34,483 nucleotides of DNA, from positions 1 through 34,483 of the forward strand of contig REDB01000117.1 in assembly GCA_007693685.1 (NCBI GenBank). Reading direction: 5' to 3'. The stretch is from Oceanospirillales bacterium. Lineage in GTDB: Bacteria > Pseudomonadota > Gammaproteobacteria > Pseudomonadales > Balneatricaceae. Under the pieces are notes generated by a model. It was not told the DNA's origin, did not search any database, and worked only from the letters and a program-made list of their open reading frames with translations. Made by a program: the position numbers and the translations under genes. Positions 16,104 to 24,437 of the stretch are shown here, piece by piece. The number at the start of each line of letters is the position of its first letter. The stretch's first letter is position 1.

Positions 16104-16212
16104 TTCGATCACCTCATTGCCAACCCGCTTAGGGTCAGCTTTAATTAGAAACATAATAACGTCAGTTTGATCACGCTAGTTAGTTTTAAAACTCTAGCTG
16201 AAATACTGCAGG

Positions 16213-17817
16213 TTGTCTGACTATTTGACGACCATCAACCTTAAAGGTAAGTGCCTCTGTATGAATTTTATACCTGAACGCATGGCGCCATTAAGAGCAA
16301 GGCGAATGGGTATCGATACCCATCATGAGCCAACGCTCTACTTACGTGCCGAAAGTCCTGTTTGCCGTTCTGAAGGCTTTGAAAGTCTTTCTCGCATTCT
16401 TGCTACCAGTCATGGTGATAAGTCTATCGTTGCTTCACTCAATATTATTACCAGTGATTTAATCGCGGATGATGAGGTAGGTTTTTCTGAAGCTGCATGG
16501 CGTCGATTAAAAATTGAACCTGACGCACCGGTATGGCTCTCTCATCCTCGCCCAGTTCAGTCACTGTCGCATGTTCGTTCTAAAGTGTACGGGCACACCT
16601 TAGATCAAGATCAATTTAAAGAGATCATCAACGATATCGTTGCCGGACAATATGCTGAAGTTCATCTTGCCGCTTTTATTACCGCTTGTGGTGATGAAAA
16701 ATTAAACGATGATGAAATCACCTCATTGACCCGCGCCATGGTTGAATCCGGTAGTCGCATCGATTGGCAACTACCTGTGGTATTGGATAAGCATTGTGTT
16801 GGCGGACTTCCGGGTAATCGAACCACGCCCATTGTCATCTCGATCTTAACGGCATGCGGTATCACCATTCCAAAAACCTCATCACGCGCTATTACCTCAC
16901 CGGCGGGTACTGCTGACACCATGGAAACCCTGACAGAGGTGAGCTTGTCTTTAGAGGAGATGAGAAAAGTCGTGGGTCAAGTTGGTGGATGCCTTGCTTG
17001 GGGTGGCTCAGTAAAACTGAGTCCTGCTGATGATCTATTGATACAGGTAGAGCGAGCACTGGATATTGATAGCGAAGGACAGTTGATTGCTTCGGTGTTA
17101 TCAAAAAAAATCGCCGCTGGGGCAACGCATGTCTTAATCGATATTCCCGTAGGCCCAACCGCTAAGGTTCGTAGCCAAGAAGCAGCGGAAAAATTAGCTG
17201 CTAGTTTTCGTTCAGTTGCCGAGCAGCTAAATCTGAATATTCGCATCCTGTTTACCGACGGTTCTCAACCCGTAGGTCGTGGAATCGGCCCTGCGTTAGA
17301 AGCTAGAGATATTCTAGCCGTGTTGCAAAACCAACCTGACGCTCCCAATGACCTTCGCGATCGTGCTGCCTTAATTGCGGGCGAGATGCTAGAAATGGTG
17401 CAGGAGATGAAACCTGGGGAAGGCAAAGCGACTGCCCTAAAAGTGCTGGAATCAGGTGCTGCATGGAATAAATTTATGGCCATTTGTGCAGCTCAAGGTG
17501 GCATGAAGTCGCCCCCCATTGCCCCCTACCGCTATGCACTTATCTGCAAACAAGACGGTATTATCAGCAATATCGACAACCGAAAGTTATCTAAGGTTGC
17601 CAAACTAGCGGGCGCTCCTGCCGATCCAGCAGCAGGTGTTGAGATGCATGTCCATTTGCAACAACTGGTTACCAAAGGCACTCCTCTAATGACGATTCAT
17701 GCAGAAAGTGTAGGTGAGCTGAACTATGCCGTGGATTACTTGAGCGAACATACCGATGTTATTTCACTTTCACCTGCTGAATGCATCGACGACAACGTTA
17801 AATATAAGGAAGCATGA
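16213..17817 (+). CDS. AMP phosphorylase-like / thymidine phosphorylase family protein, type 2
   Basis: The 534-residue protein has the archaeal-type layout. An N-terminal beta domain of about 80 residues is followed by the nucleoside phosphorylase core with DKHCVGGLPGNRTTPIV (192-208), PKTSSRAITSPAGTADTMETL (220-240) and GQVGGCLAWGGSVKLSPADD. A C-terminal lipoyl-like domain closes it. Archaeal relatives phosphorolyse nucleoside monophosphates to base plus ribose 1,5-bisphosphate; bacterial members are usually annotated putative thymidine phosphorylase. The TTG at 16213 gives the full N-terminal domain but only a weak ribosome site; ATG at 16261 is an alternative. Its stop overlaps the start of the PRPP synthetase gene, implying a joint salvage role. 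Confidence 0.85.
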   Translation: MSDYLTTINLKGKCLCMNFIPERMAPLRARRMGIDTHHEPTLYLRAESPVCRSEGFESLSRILATSHGDKSIVASLNIITSDLIADDEVGFSEAAWRRLKIEPDAPVWLSHPRPVQSLSHVRSKVYGHTLDQDQFKEIINDIVAGQYAEVHLAAFITACGDEKLNDDEITSLTRAMVESGSRIDWQLPVVLDKHCVGGLPGNRTTPIVISILTACGITIPKTSSRAITSPAGTADTMETLTEVSLSLEEMRKVVGQVGGCLAWGGSVKLSPADDLLIQVERALDIDSEGQLIASVLSKKIAAGATHVLIDIPVGPTAKVRSQEAAEKLAASFRSVAEQLNLNIRILFTDGSQPVGRGIGPALEARDILAVLQNQPDAPNDLRDRAALIAGEMLEMVQEMKPGEGKATALKVLESGAAWNKFMAICAAQGGMKSPPIAPYRYALICKQDGIISNIDNRKLSKVAKLAGAPADPAAGVEMHVHLQQLVTKGTPLMTIHAESVGELNYAVDYLSEHTDVISLSPAECIDDNVKYKEA

Positions 17818-18704
17818 TGAGCACACTTTTCTACAATCTAGATTCTGATACAGCCCTCGCAGCTCATATTTGCCGTACACTTGAGGCTGAGGCAGGCACT
17901 TTAGAAGTTCGACACTTTCCTGATGGTGAAAGCTACTTACGTATTCATGATGCATGCAAAGATCGCAAGTGCGTCATTTTTTGCAACCTGTTTCAACCCG
18001 ACAAGAAAACCCTCAGATTAATTTTCTTAGCCGATACACTTCGCGAGTTAGGGGCTAGTCAGGTGTTATTGGTTACACCCTACTTAGCTTATATGCGGCA
18101 AGACAAGCGCTTCCATGAGGGTGAATGTGTTAGCTCCAAACCTTTCGCACGGCTACTATCCCAAGCAGTTGATGGCTTAATTACCATTGATCCTCACCTG
18201 CATCGCTATCACTCATTATCGGAAATTTACTCAATTCCCACTCTTGTGGTTCAAGCAGCTCCCTTAATTTCTGACTGGATCGCCAAAAATATTCAATACC
18301 CTGTATTAATTGGACCGGACAGCGAAAGCGAGCAATGGGTATCTGAAGTGGCGCGTTTAGCCAATGCACCTTTCCAAATTTTAGAGAAACAACGTTTTGG
18401 AGACTATCAAGTATCGGTGTCCATACCAGAACTGGAACCTTACAAAAACCATTCTCCTGTATTGGTCGATGATATTATTTCCAGCGGTAGAACCATGCTA
18501 GAGACCATTGCACATTTAGATCATGCTGGGTTAAGCCGCACAACTGCCATAGGCGTACATGGTATTTTCGCTGGTAGCGCCTATACACAACTGAGTGAAA
18601 AGGCTAATGTGGTGACCACCGATTGCATTCCTCATATCAGTAATAAAATTGAGACAGGGTCAGCACTCGCAGATGCCGTGCGTAAACTTCAGCTAAGAGG
18701 CTGA
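17817..18704 (+). CDS. Ribose-phosphate pyrophosphokinase, archaeal-like (class III) type
   Basis: PRPP synthetases transfer pyrophosphate from ATP to ribose 5-phosphate. The 295-residue protein is shorter than the housekeeping enzyme (about 315). It shows RHFPDGESYLRI, TPYLAYMRQDKRF, IDPHLHRY, the flexible loop EKQRFGD, and the PRPP-binding VLVDDIISSGRTM. The loop sequence and the KRFHEGE segment look like archaeal class III enzymes rather than E. coli Prs with KRRPRANVS. Two ATGs overlap at 17814 and 17817; the second has AAGGA at six bases and overlaps the upstream stop as TGATG. It is likely a second PRPP synthetase dedicated to the upstream phosphorylase; a housekeeping prs should exist elsewhere. 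Confidence 0.88.
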   Translation: MSTLFYNLDSDTALAAHICRTLEAEAGTLEVRHFPDGESYLRIHDACKDRKCVIFCNLFQPDKKTLRLIFLADTLRELGASQVLLVTPYLAYMRQDKRFHEGECVSSKPFARLLSQAVDGLITIDPHLHRYHSLSEIYSIPTLVVQAAPLISDWIAKNIQYPVLIGPDSESEQWVSEVARLANAPFQILEKQRFGDYQVSVSIPELEPYKNHSPVLVDDIISSGRTMLETIAHLDHAGLSRTTAIGVHGIFAGSAYTQLSEKANVVTTDCIPHISNKIETGSALADAVRKLQLRG

Positions 18705-18747
18705 GCAGCCTAGCTTAAAACCTGACACAGATAGGAAAATATTCAAC

Positions 18748-19488
18748 ATGACACAAGACGTTCTTGCACTCTTGAAACAGCATCGTTCTATCCGCAAGTT
18801 TACCGATCGCCCCGTATCACCCGCTTGTATTGAAAGCTTAGTCGAAGCAGGCCAAGCCGCTGCTACTTCTAGTTTTATTCAAGCCTGTACTGTCATACAA
18901 GTGACTGATCCAGCTAAACGCGCCGCATTGGCAGAATGCGCGGGTAACCAAACTTATGTTGAGACTGCTCCCGTATTTTTGGTGTTTTGCGCAGATATGC
19001 AGCGTCACAAACAGATGTGTGATTTGCATGAAAGTGAGATGCTCAGTGGTTTTACAGAGCAGTTCATCACTGCCACCGTAGACTGTGCGTTATTTGCACA
19101 AAACGCCACCATTGCCGCAGAGTCGATAGGCTTGGGAATATGCTATATCGGCGGTCTACGTAATCAGATCGCTCGAGTAACCGAAATCTTAGAACTTCCA
19201 CATCTCGTCTATCCGGTATTTGGTATGTGCATAGGTTATCCAGATCAAGATCCTGAAGTGAAACCACGCCTTCCTTTATCAGTCATTCTAAAACAAGATC
19301 GCTATGATGATAGTGGAGACATTGAGGCCATCAAAGAATACGATAAAGAAGTTTCAGACTACTACCAAACCCGCACTGGCGGTAACAAAGTAATGGGTTG
19401 GAGTGATCAAATAGCTGGAATGCTAGTCAAAGAAGCTCGTCCGCACATGCTTGATTACCTGCAAAAACAAGGCTTCTTAAAGCGCTAG
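18748..19488 (+). CDS. nfsA: Oxygen-insensitive NADPH nitroreductase, NfsA type
   Basis: The 246-residue FMN flavoprotein family reduces nitroaromatics, quinones and similar acceptors by two-electron steps. The sequence has the nitroreductase N-terminal LKQHRSIRKFTDRPV, AAATSSFIQACTVIQV, ATVDCALFAQNATIAAESIGLGICYIGGLRN, and the NfsA-specific C-terminal half with GMCIGYPD, VKPRLPLSVI and a helical lid ending LDYLQKQGFLKR. It lies 43 bases after the PRPP synthetase gene with a distant AGGA and ends before a strong terminator at 19519-19553, so it is probably the last gene of that transcript. A functional link with the two salvage genes is not evident. Confidence 0.93.
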   Translation: MTQDVLALLKQHRSIRKFTDRPVSPACIESLVEAGQAAATSSFIQACTVIQVTDPAKRAALAECAGNQTYVETAPVFLVFCADMQRHKQMCDLHESEMLSGFTEQFITATVDCALFAQNATIAAESIGLGICYIGGLRNQIARVTEILELPHLVYPVFGMCIGYPDQDPEVKPRLPLSVILKQDRYDDSGDIEAIKEYDKEVSDYYQTRTGGNKVMGWSDQIAGMLVKEARPHMLDYLQKQGFLKR

Positions 19489-19518
19489 TGCGCAAGTTCA
19501 AAAGAAATTTCTAGTACC

Positions 19519-19553
19519 GCTAGGCTTTGACGACAGCAGAGCCTAGCTTATTT
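19519..19553 (+). terminator. Rho-independent terminator after nfsA
   Basis: GCTAGGCTTTG and CAGAGCCTAGC pair over 11 positions with one wobble around a 7-base loop, followed by TTATTT. It is 30 bases past the nfsA stop. Confidence 0.75.
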
Positions 19554-19599
19554 GAAAAATATAATATGAATGCTGTAAAAGAATAGCTTTAGCGGTTAG

Positions 19600-20046
19600 C
19601 TAGATCGCTTTCATCCACTCACGCATCCATTCAATTGCTGTACCTTCAGGGTCTGCGGTTTCGCAAGCATCGATATACAACACTTCGCCTATGCGTTTAG
19701 CTTGAAGCTCTTGGAGTAACTCGTCTACTTGACGACCGGCATCCGCAAAGGTTTCGTAGGAACTATCGCCTAAGGCTATGACACCATAACGACGATCAGG
19801 CATTAATGGAAAGCTTTCACGTAACTCATTCACTAGGGGATAGATATTATCGGGAATTTCACCCTGCCCTGTTGTAGAGGTACAGACGAGCAACACCGAA
19901 TCAGGACGGACTTTAAGATCATTTAAGGATGCATTAGAGAGAATATCTGCTTCATGCCCTGCACTGCGCAACAACTCAGCACATTCTTCTGCAACTGAAG
20001 AGCTATTACCATATACAGAACCCACTACCAGTAACACACTCGCCAT
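19600..20046 (-). CDS. Flavodoxin, MioC/YqcA-like
   Basis: The 148-residue single-domain protein begins VLLVVGSVYGNSSSVAEE, the FMN-phosphate loop of flavodoxins. It continues with LLVCTSTTGQGEIPDN and YGVIALGDSSYETF, the two flavin-flanking loops. It is a short-chain electron carrier; the closest E. coli types by eye are MioC and YqcA, but the sequence alone does not decide. The ATG at 20046 has GGAGG four bases upstream; an in-frame extension to 20076 lacks a ribosome site. It is convergent with nfsA and separated from it by the nfsA terminator. Partners are unknown. Confidence 0.9.
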   Translation of the reverse strand: MASVLLVVGSVYGNSSSVAEECAELLRSAGHEADILSNASLNDLKVRPDSVLLVCTSTTGQGEIPDNIYPLVNELRESFPLMPDRRYGVIALGDSSYETFADAGRQVDELLQELQAKRIGEVLYIDACETADPEGTAIEWMREWMKAI

Positions 20047-20152
20047 AACCCCTCCAAAATTCGCTAATACAATCATTTATGATAAACGATTCAGCCTTGG
20101 GGGAACACGGTTGATTACTATGGGCTTTTTAAAACGGGGGAGTATGAGGGGG

Positions 20153-20183
20153 AAAATAAAACGGCGGACACATGGTCCGCCGT
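20153..20183 (-). terminator. Rho-independent terminator after the cold-shock gene
   Basis: On the minus strand ACGGCGGAC, loop CATGT and GTCCGCCGT form a perfect GC-rich 9-bp stem followed by TTTATTTT. It starts about 25 bases after the cold-shock gene stop. Confidence 0.9.
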
Positions 20184-20207
20184 CTGTAACCAGATCTAAT
20201 GTATTAA

Positions 20208-20417
20208 TTAGACTAGAGTTACGTTCTCAGCCTGAGGACCTTTCTGGCCCTGAGTCACTTCGAACATGACTTGCTGGTTTTCATGAAGTGTACGACGACC
20301 TGTGCCATTGATTGCACGGAAGTGTACGAATACATCCGGACCGTTTTCCTGTTGGATAAAACCAAATCCTTTTTCATCGTTGAACCACTTTACGGTACCG
20401 GTAACTTGCTGTGACAT
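20208..20417 (-). CDS. Cold-shock domain protein, CspA family
   Basis: The 69-residue protein is a single cold-shock domain with RNP1 (KGFGFIQQ) and RNP2 (DVFVHF) and the opening [11 protein letters not shown]. Such proteins bind single-stranded RNA and DNA and act as RNA chaperones. The ATG at 20417 is preceded by AGAGG at six bases. It is a stand-alone gene with its own terminator and a hairpin-rich leader. The family member cannot be assigned (CspA, CspD and others) from the sequence; cold induction is not proven. Confidence 0.96.
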   Translation of the reverse strand: MSQQVTGTVKWFNDEKGFGFIQQENGPDVFVHFRAINGTGRRTLHENQQVMFEVTQGQKGPQAENVTLV

Positions 20418-20487
20418 GTCTTGCCTCTTTCTTTTACATAATTGCCATTAAATTGGCATTTTTTTCAAAAGATTGGATTATCCAATC
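20418..20487 (-). promoter_or_regulatory. Structured 5' leader of the cold-shock gene
   Basis: On the minus strand GATTGGA-TAA-TCCAATC (20487-20471), followed by TTTTG, and TGCCA-ATTTAA-TGGCA (20458-20443) lie before the AGAGG ribosome site. The layout resembles the long folded leaders of cspA-type genes. No cold-box consensus was recognised. The first hairpin with its T run might also attenuate transcription. Confidence 0.5.
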
Positions 20488-20934
20488 TCGTTTCTGTTCC
20501 TGTTACCAGATCAATCTGATAACACTGAACTCTGTGGTGAAGTGAAGGCTATACAGCCGCCTCTTCAAAATTCATTTCTTGAAAAACTGTTTGATGCTGA
20601 ATATTAGGCAAAGTCGTGCTCACAGAAGCTACTGTCAAATTCATTGATTTTGAACAAAAGGTCTGATTAATCGTAAGAGGTGTATTCAAACGAGAGGTTG
20701 TACGAAGAAGCCTGATTGGCTTAGTGCCTGTATCTAATGTAGATAGCTGGGTGTTTCTGCTATCTTGTGCAAACCGCAGTTTGCTTGTGTGTAAGTGCAT
20801 CAAAATATCTTTTACTCTAACGCCAGCGAAAATGCTGGAAGCCCAGTCAAAACATAGAAAGTAAAACTTTATCAGTTAAACAATCAATCTAAACACAAGG
20901 GCCTGCTGGGAAACCACTTGATACATTCACTATA
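20488..20934. other. Intergenic stretch between the cold-shock gene and ygiQ
   Basis: About 450 bases hold no gene I can support. A minus-strand frame of 84 codons (20549-20803) lacks a ribosome site and resembles no family. Small inverted repeats are present, for example CCAGC-GAAAAT-GCTGG near 20825. The cold-shock promoter should lie here on the minus strand, but no clear -35/-10 pair was found. Confidence 0.4.
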
Positions 20935-20969
20935 CACCTGTTTTACTGAATTACAATGCAAAACAGGTG
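20935..20969. terminator. Inverted repeat downstream of ygiQ, possible terminator
   Basis: CACCTGTTTT and AAAACAGGTG form a perfect 10-bp dyad with a 15-base spacer, starting 27 bases past the ygiQ stop. There is no T run outside the stem on either strand, so its role as terminator is uncertain. Confidence 0.4.
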
Positions 20970-20995
20970 AATATTTAACAATCTATGCAAATAAA

Positions 20996-23224
20996 TCAGC
21001 CGCGCTGCCCTTTCTTAATCGAATTGGGCTTAGGTTTACTTGCATGAGGTCGTTTAATGCCCCCCTTCGATCTTGGCGGCAACCCAGTGTGCTGTGTTAA
21101 TAAACGCCCTTTTTGAACGCCAGCTTTATTGGCATATCGCTTGGTACTGCGCTCATCAACTTCTTCCGCTGGAATTAACTGCATATCACCTGATCCAATT
21201 AAGGCTTCTTGCCCCATCTCTTTTAGCGCTTCACGCAACAAAGGCCAATTTTCAGGATCATGCCAACGCAAAAAAGCCTTATGTAAACGTCGCTGACGCT
21301 CACCTTTGGCTGTTTCGACTTTTTCCGCACTCTTTTTATAGGACAAGCGGCGCAGAGGGTTACGACCGGTATGATACATGGCTGTTGCAGTCGCCATGGG
21401 CGATGGATAGAAGGCTTGAACTTGATCTGCCTTAAAGCCGTTACGCTTTAGCCAAAGTGCCAAATTCAACATATCCTCATCCGTTGTTCCGGGATGAGCT
21501 GCGATAAAATAGGGAATTAAAAACTGATCCTTACCAGCTTCTTTAGAAAAGCGTTCAAACATTTTCTTAAACGCATCATAACTTCCAATACCTGGCTTCA
21601 TCATTTTATCGAGCGGTCCCCGCTCTGTATGCTCAGGTGCTATTTTTAAGTAGCCACCTACATGATGAGTCACTAGCTCCCTGACATACTCTGGATCTTC
21701 AACCGCAAGGTCATAGCGCAAACCAGAAGCGATCAATATTTTCTTAACACCTTTTAACTGTCGTGCTTCACGATATAACTGTGTTAGAGCTGAGTGATCA
21801 GTATTTAGGTTCGGACAGATACCTGGATAAACACAGGAAGGTTTGCGGCAGGCTGCTTCTATCTCACTTGTTTTACAGGCGATGCGATACATATTTGCCG
21901 TTGGGCCGCCCAAGTCGGATATCACACCGGTAAAACCTGGAACCTTATCTCGAATCGTTTCGATTTCACGCAGAATAGAACCCTGCGAGCGGTTTTGAAT
22001 AATGCGCCCTTCATGCTCGGTAATGGAGCAAAACGTACAACCTCCAAAGCAACCACGCATAATATTCACTGAAAAGCGGATCATCTTATAGGCAGGAATC
22101 TCTTCTTTACCATACTCAGGATGCGGCACTCTCGCATAGGGCAAATCAAAAACGGCATCCATCTCTTCGGTGGTTAAGGGTATTGGCGGTGGGTTTAACC
22201 AAACTTCTTGATCACCATGAAGCTGAACTAGGGCACGAGCGTTTCCTGGATTAGTCTCTAAATGAAGAACACGGCTAGCGTGGGCATAAAGCACAGGATC
22301 TTTACTGACTTTTTCGTAGGAAGGAATTCTAATGACCGTTTTGCTTCGATCTAGACGAACCCGTGGTTCGATATGAAGAATTTGCACTTCATCCTCTGCA
22401 TCCATCTCTACAGTCTCGCCTGACGAAGCGTTTGACTGTTCAATCTCACACTGAGGAAGATCACGAGTGTTTACATAAGGATTGATAATCTTATCAACTT
22501 TTCCAGGTCGATCAATTCGAGTTGAATCTATCTCCATCCAGCCTTCTGGCGTATCTTTTCTTACAAAAGCGGTACCACGAATATCGCGAATCTTATCAAC
22601 AGGTTCACCAGCATCTAACCGCTTTGCTAATTCCACTATGGCGCGCTCAGCATTGCCATAAAGCAATAGATCGGCTCGTGCATCTAACAAGATGGATCGT
22701 CTGACTTTATCTTGCCAATAATCATAATGCGCAATACGTCGTAATGAAGCTTCAATCCCACCTAATATCAGCGGAACATCTTTGTAGGCTTCTCGACAGC
22801 GCTGGCTATAGACAATGCTGGCTCGATCCGGACGTTTACCCGCTTTATTCCCAGGTGTGTAAGCATCATCCGAACGAATCTTCCGATCCGCCGTATAGCG
22901 GTTGATCATGGAATCCATGTTGCCAGCAGCAATACCAAAAAACAGTCTGGGCTTACCTAAGACTTTAAAAGGTTCAGCGCTTTGCCAATCCGGCTGAGCA
23001 ATGATACCCACCTTAAAGCCTTGCGACTCAAGTAATCGCCCGATGATTGCCATACCAAAAGAAGGGTGATCGACATAGGCATCACCTGTCACTATGATGA
23101 TATCGCACTGATCCCACCCCAACTGACGCATTTCTTTGCGGCTCATGGGTAAAAAAGGTGCTGCCAGATGGTTGGATTGTGTGGTGATTGGCGTAACAGA
23201 CTGCGCGTGACTGGAATGAATCAT
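20996..23224 (-). CDS. ygiQ: YgiQ-family radical SAM protein
   Basis: The 742-residue protein has the YgiQ N-terminal domain ([54 protein letters not shown]). A radical SAM core follows, with the cluster motif GCFGGCTFC (Cys392, 396 and 399), then ITEHEGR and [15 protein letters not shown]. The C-terminus is a basic low-complexity tail. Members bind a [4Fe-4S] cluster and S-adenosylmethionine; the substrate of the family is not established. The ATG at 23224 matches the family N-terminus, yet no ribosome site precedes it, only a hairpin ending 7 bases away. An insertion rich in Glu and Ser lies around residues 258-285. Confidence 0.93.
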   Translation of the reverse strand: MIHSSHAQSVTPITTQSNHLAAPFLPMSRKEMRQLGWDQCDIIIVTGDAYVDHPSFGMAIIGRLLESQGFKVGIIAQPDWQSAEPFKVLGKPRLFFGIAAGNMDSMINRYTADRKIRSDDAYTPGNKAGKRPDRASIVYSQRCREAYKDVPLILGGIEASLRRIAHYDYWQDKVRRSILLDARADLLLYGNAERAIVELAKRLDAGEPVDKIRDIRGTAFVRKDTPEGWMEIDSTRIDRPGKVDKIINPYVNTRDLPQCEIEQSNASSGETVEMDAEDEVQILHIEPRVRLDRSKTVIRIPSYEKVSKDPVLYAHASRVLHLETNPGNARALVQLHGDQEVWLNPPPIPLTTEEMDAVFDLPYARVPHPEYGKEEIPAYKMIRFSVNIMRGCFGGCTFCSITEHEGRIIQNRSQGSILREIETIRDKVPGFTGVISDLGGPTANMYRIACKTSEIEAACRKPSCVYPGICPNLNTDHSALTQLYREARQLKGVKKILIASGLRYDLAVEDPEYVRELVTHHVGGYLKIAPEHTERGPLDKMMKPGIGSYDAFKKMFERFSKEAGKDQFLIPYFIAAHPGTTDEDMLNLALWLKRNGFKADQVQAFYPSPMATATAMYHTGRNPLRRLSYKKSAEKVETAKGERQRRLHKAFLRWHDPENWPLLREALKEMGQEALIGSGDMQLIPAEEVDERSTKRYANKAGVQKGRLLTQHTGLPPRSKGGIKRPHASKPKPNSIKKGQRG

Positions 23225-23231
23225 GAAAAGG

Positions 23232-23264
23232 ATAATGCCTATGGGTTAAGTCATAGGCATTATA
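23232..23264 (-). promoter_or_regulatory. ygiQ -10 box overlapped by a perfect 12-bp inverted repeat
   Basis: ATAATGCCTATG and CATAGGCATTAT form a perfect 12-bp dyad with an 8-base spacer. On the minus strand a consensus TATAAT (23264-23259) overlaps the first arm; the -35 is weak (TTATCC at an 18-base spacing). The dyad would cover the -10 box and start site as DNA, or form a hairpin directly before the ygiQ ATG if the transcript starts farther upstream. Confidence 0.5.
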
Positions 23265-23298
23265 GCGAACTTCGGTGTTAAGGGATAACCTATCCAGC

Positions 23299-23320
23299 AA
23301 AAATGGTTATTAAGTAACCA
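23299..23320 (-). terminator. Weak terminator after the DHH gene
   Basis: On the minus strand TGGTTA-CTTAA-TAACCA is followed by five T, 11 bases past the stop of the DHH gene. The stem is short and AT rich, so termination may be partial. Confidence 0.5.
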
Positions 23321-23330
23321 ATAAAAACCA

Positions 23331-24260
23331 TTATCCGTCTTGATTGATCTGCGCAACTAATTCTGCCAAAACTGCTTCAGCTCGATCATTAGTCACCTGA
23401 CAAGTACCCGCTGCATGATGACCGCCACCGCCATACTTCAGCATCAATTCACCAACGTTAGTTTTCGAACTACGATCAAAAATAGATTTACCTGTCGCAA
23501 AAACAGTATTTTGCTGTTTCAGACCCCACAAAACGTGAATAGAAATATTACATTCTGGGTACATGGCATAGATCATAAAGCGGTTACCGGCATAAATGGT
23601 TTCTTCGTTGCGAAGATCCAATACCACCAGATTTTTATGCACCGTAGCACAACGCTTAATCTGATCTTTAAACAGCTCTTCATGTTCAAAATACAGATCT
23701 ACACGTTCTTTAACATCGGGAAGTTCCAAAATCTTTTCGATGGTATGATTTTTACAGTAATCAATCAGCTCCATCATTAGATTATAGTTAGAAATTCTAA
23801 ACTCACGGAAACGTCCCAACCCTGTTCGAGCATCCATCAAGAAATTCAGCAATGGCCACCCAGTAGGATTTAACACTTCTTCTGGTGAGAACTGCGCGGA
23901 ATCACCCTTATCCACAGCATCCATCATCTCATCCCACTCAGCCGGAAATGCATCATGGCCGCCGTAGTATTTCCAAACAACACGTGCAGCAGAAGGCGCA
24001 TCTGGATCAATGATGTGATTATCGCGCTTTTCATTCCGAATCGTTTCAGACAAGTGGTGATCAAAGGCTAAATGAACACCTTCAACAAAGGGTAAGTTGG
24101 TTGAAATATCATTTCCCGTAATATCGACCGTACCATCTTGCATATCTTTGGGATGCACAAATTTGATGTCATCAATCAAGTTCAGATGTTTCAGTAACAC
24201 GGCACAGACTAAGCCATCAAAGTCGCTGCGCGTGACAAGGCGGAAGGTTTGCACGGACAT
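23331..24260 (-). CDS. DHH/DHHA1-family phosphoesterase
   Basis: The 309-residue protein has the metal-binding SDFDG at 12-16, the DHH motif at 67-69 (AFDHHLSE) and a C-terminal DHHA1 motif GGGGHHAAG at 277-285. This superfamily includes exopolyphosphatases, RecJ, nano-RNases and cyclic-di-nucleotide phosphodiesterases; no extra sensor domain is attached. Databases often label such proteins exopolyphosphatase-related. The substrate cannot be told from sequence. The start at 24260 has GGAGG ten bases upstream. It is divergent from the first RND operon and upstream of ygiQ on the same strand, with a weak terminator between. Confidence 0.85.
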   Translation of the reverse strand: MSVQTFRLVTRSDFDGLVCAVLLKHLNLIDDIKFVHPKDMQDGTVDITGNDISTNLPFVEGVHLAFDHHLSETIRNEKRDNHIIDPDAPSAARVVWKYYGGHDAFPAEWDEMMDAVDKGDSAQFSPEEVLNPTGWPLLNFLMDARTGLGRFREFRISNYNLMMELIDYCKNHTIEKILELPDVKERVDLYFEHEELFKDQIKRCATVHKNLVVLDLRNEETIYAGNRFMIYAMYPECNISIHVLWGLKQQNTVFATGKSIFDRSSKTNVGELMLKYGGGGHHAAGTCQVTNDRAEAVLAELVAQINQDG

Positions 24261-24437
24261 AGGAATTGAACCTCCAAATTAATCTTTTTTGTTAGTTAAA
24301 ACATACCCTCAAACGTTTTGAATAGAAACCCTTTATCTAGACAAACCTCTCTGAAATTGATTTTGAAACGCTTGGTTAACTGATAAGCTTAAGATATCGA
24401 CCTAAATGGACTATTAGATAGACTAAGGAAAACTGCT

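Noticed and set aside
14802-16154. Operon of purU with phhB as a pterin-folate module
   Set aside because: They are on the same strand with a 90-base gap, but no functional coupling or shared regulation can be seen; adjacency alone is not enough.
20549-20803. Minus-strand ORF of 84 codons upstream of the cold-shock gene
   Set aside because: No ribosome site, no family resemblance, residue use rich in Thr, Ser, Asn and Gln, unlike the neighbouring genes. Kept only as a remark in the gap description.
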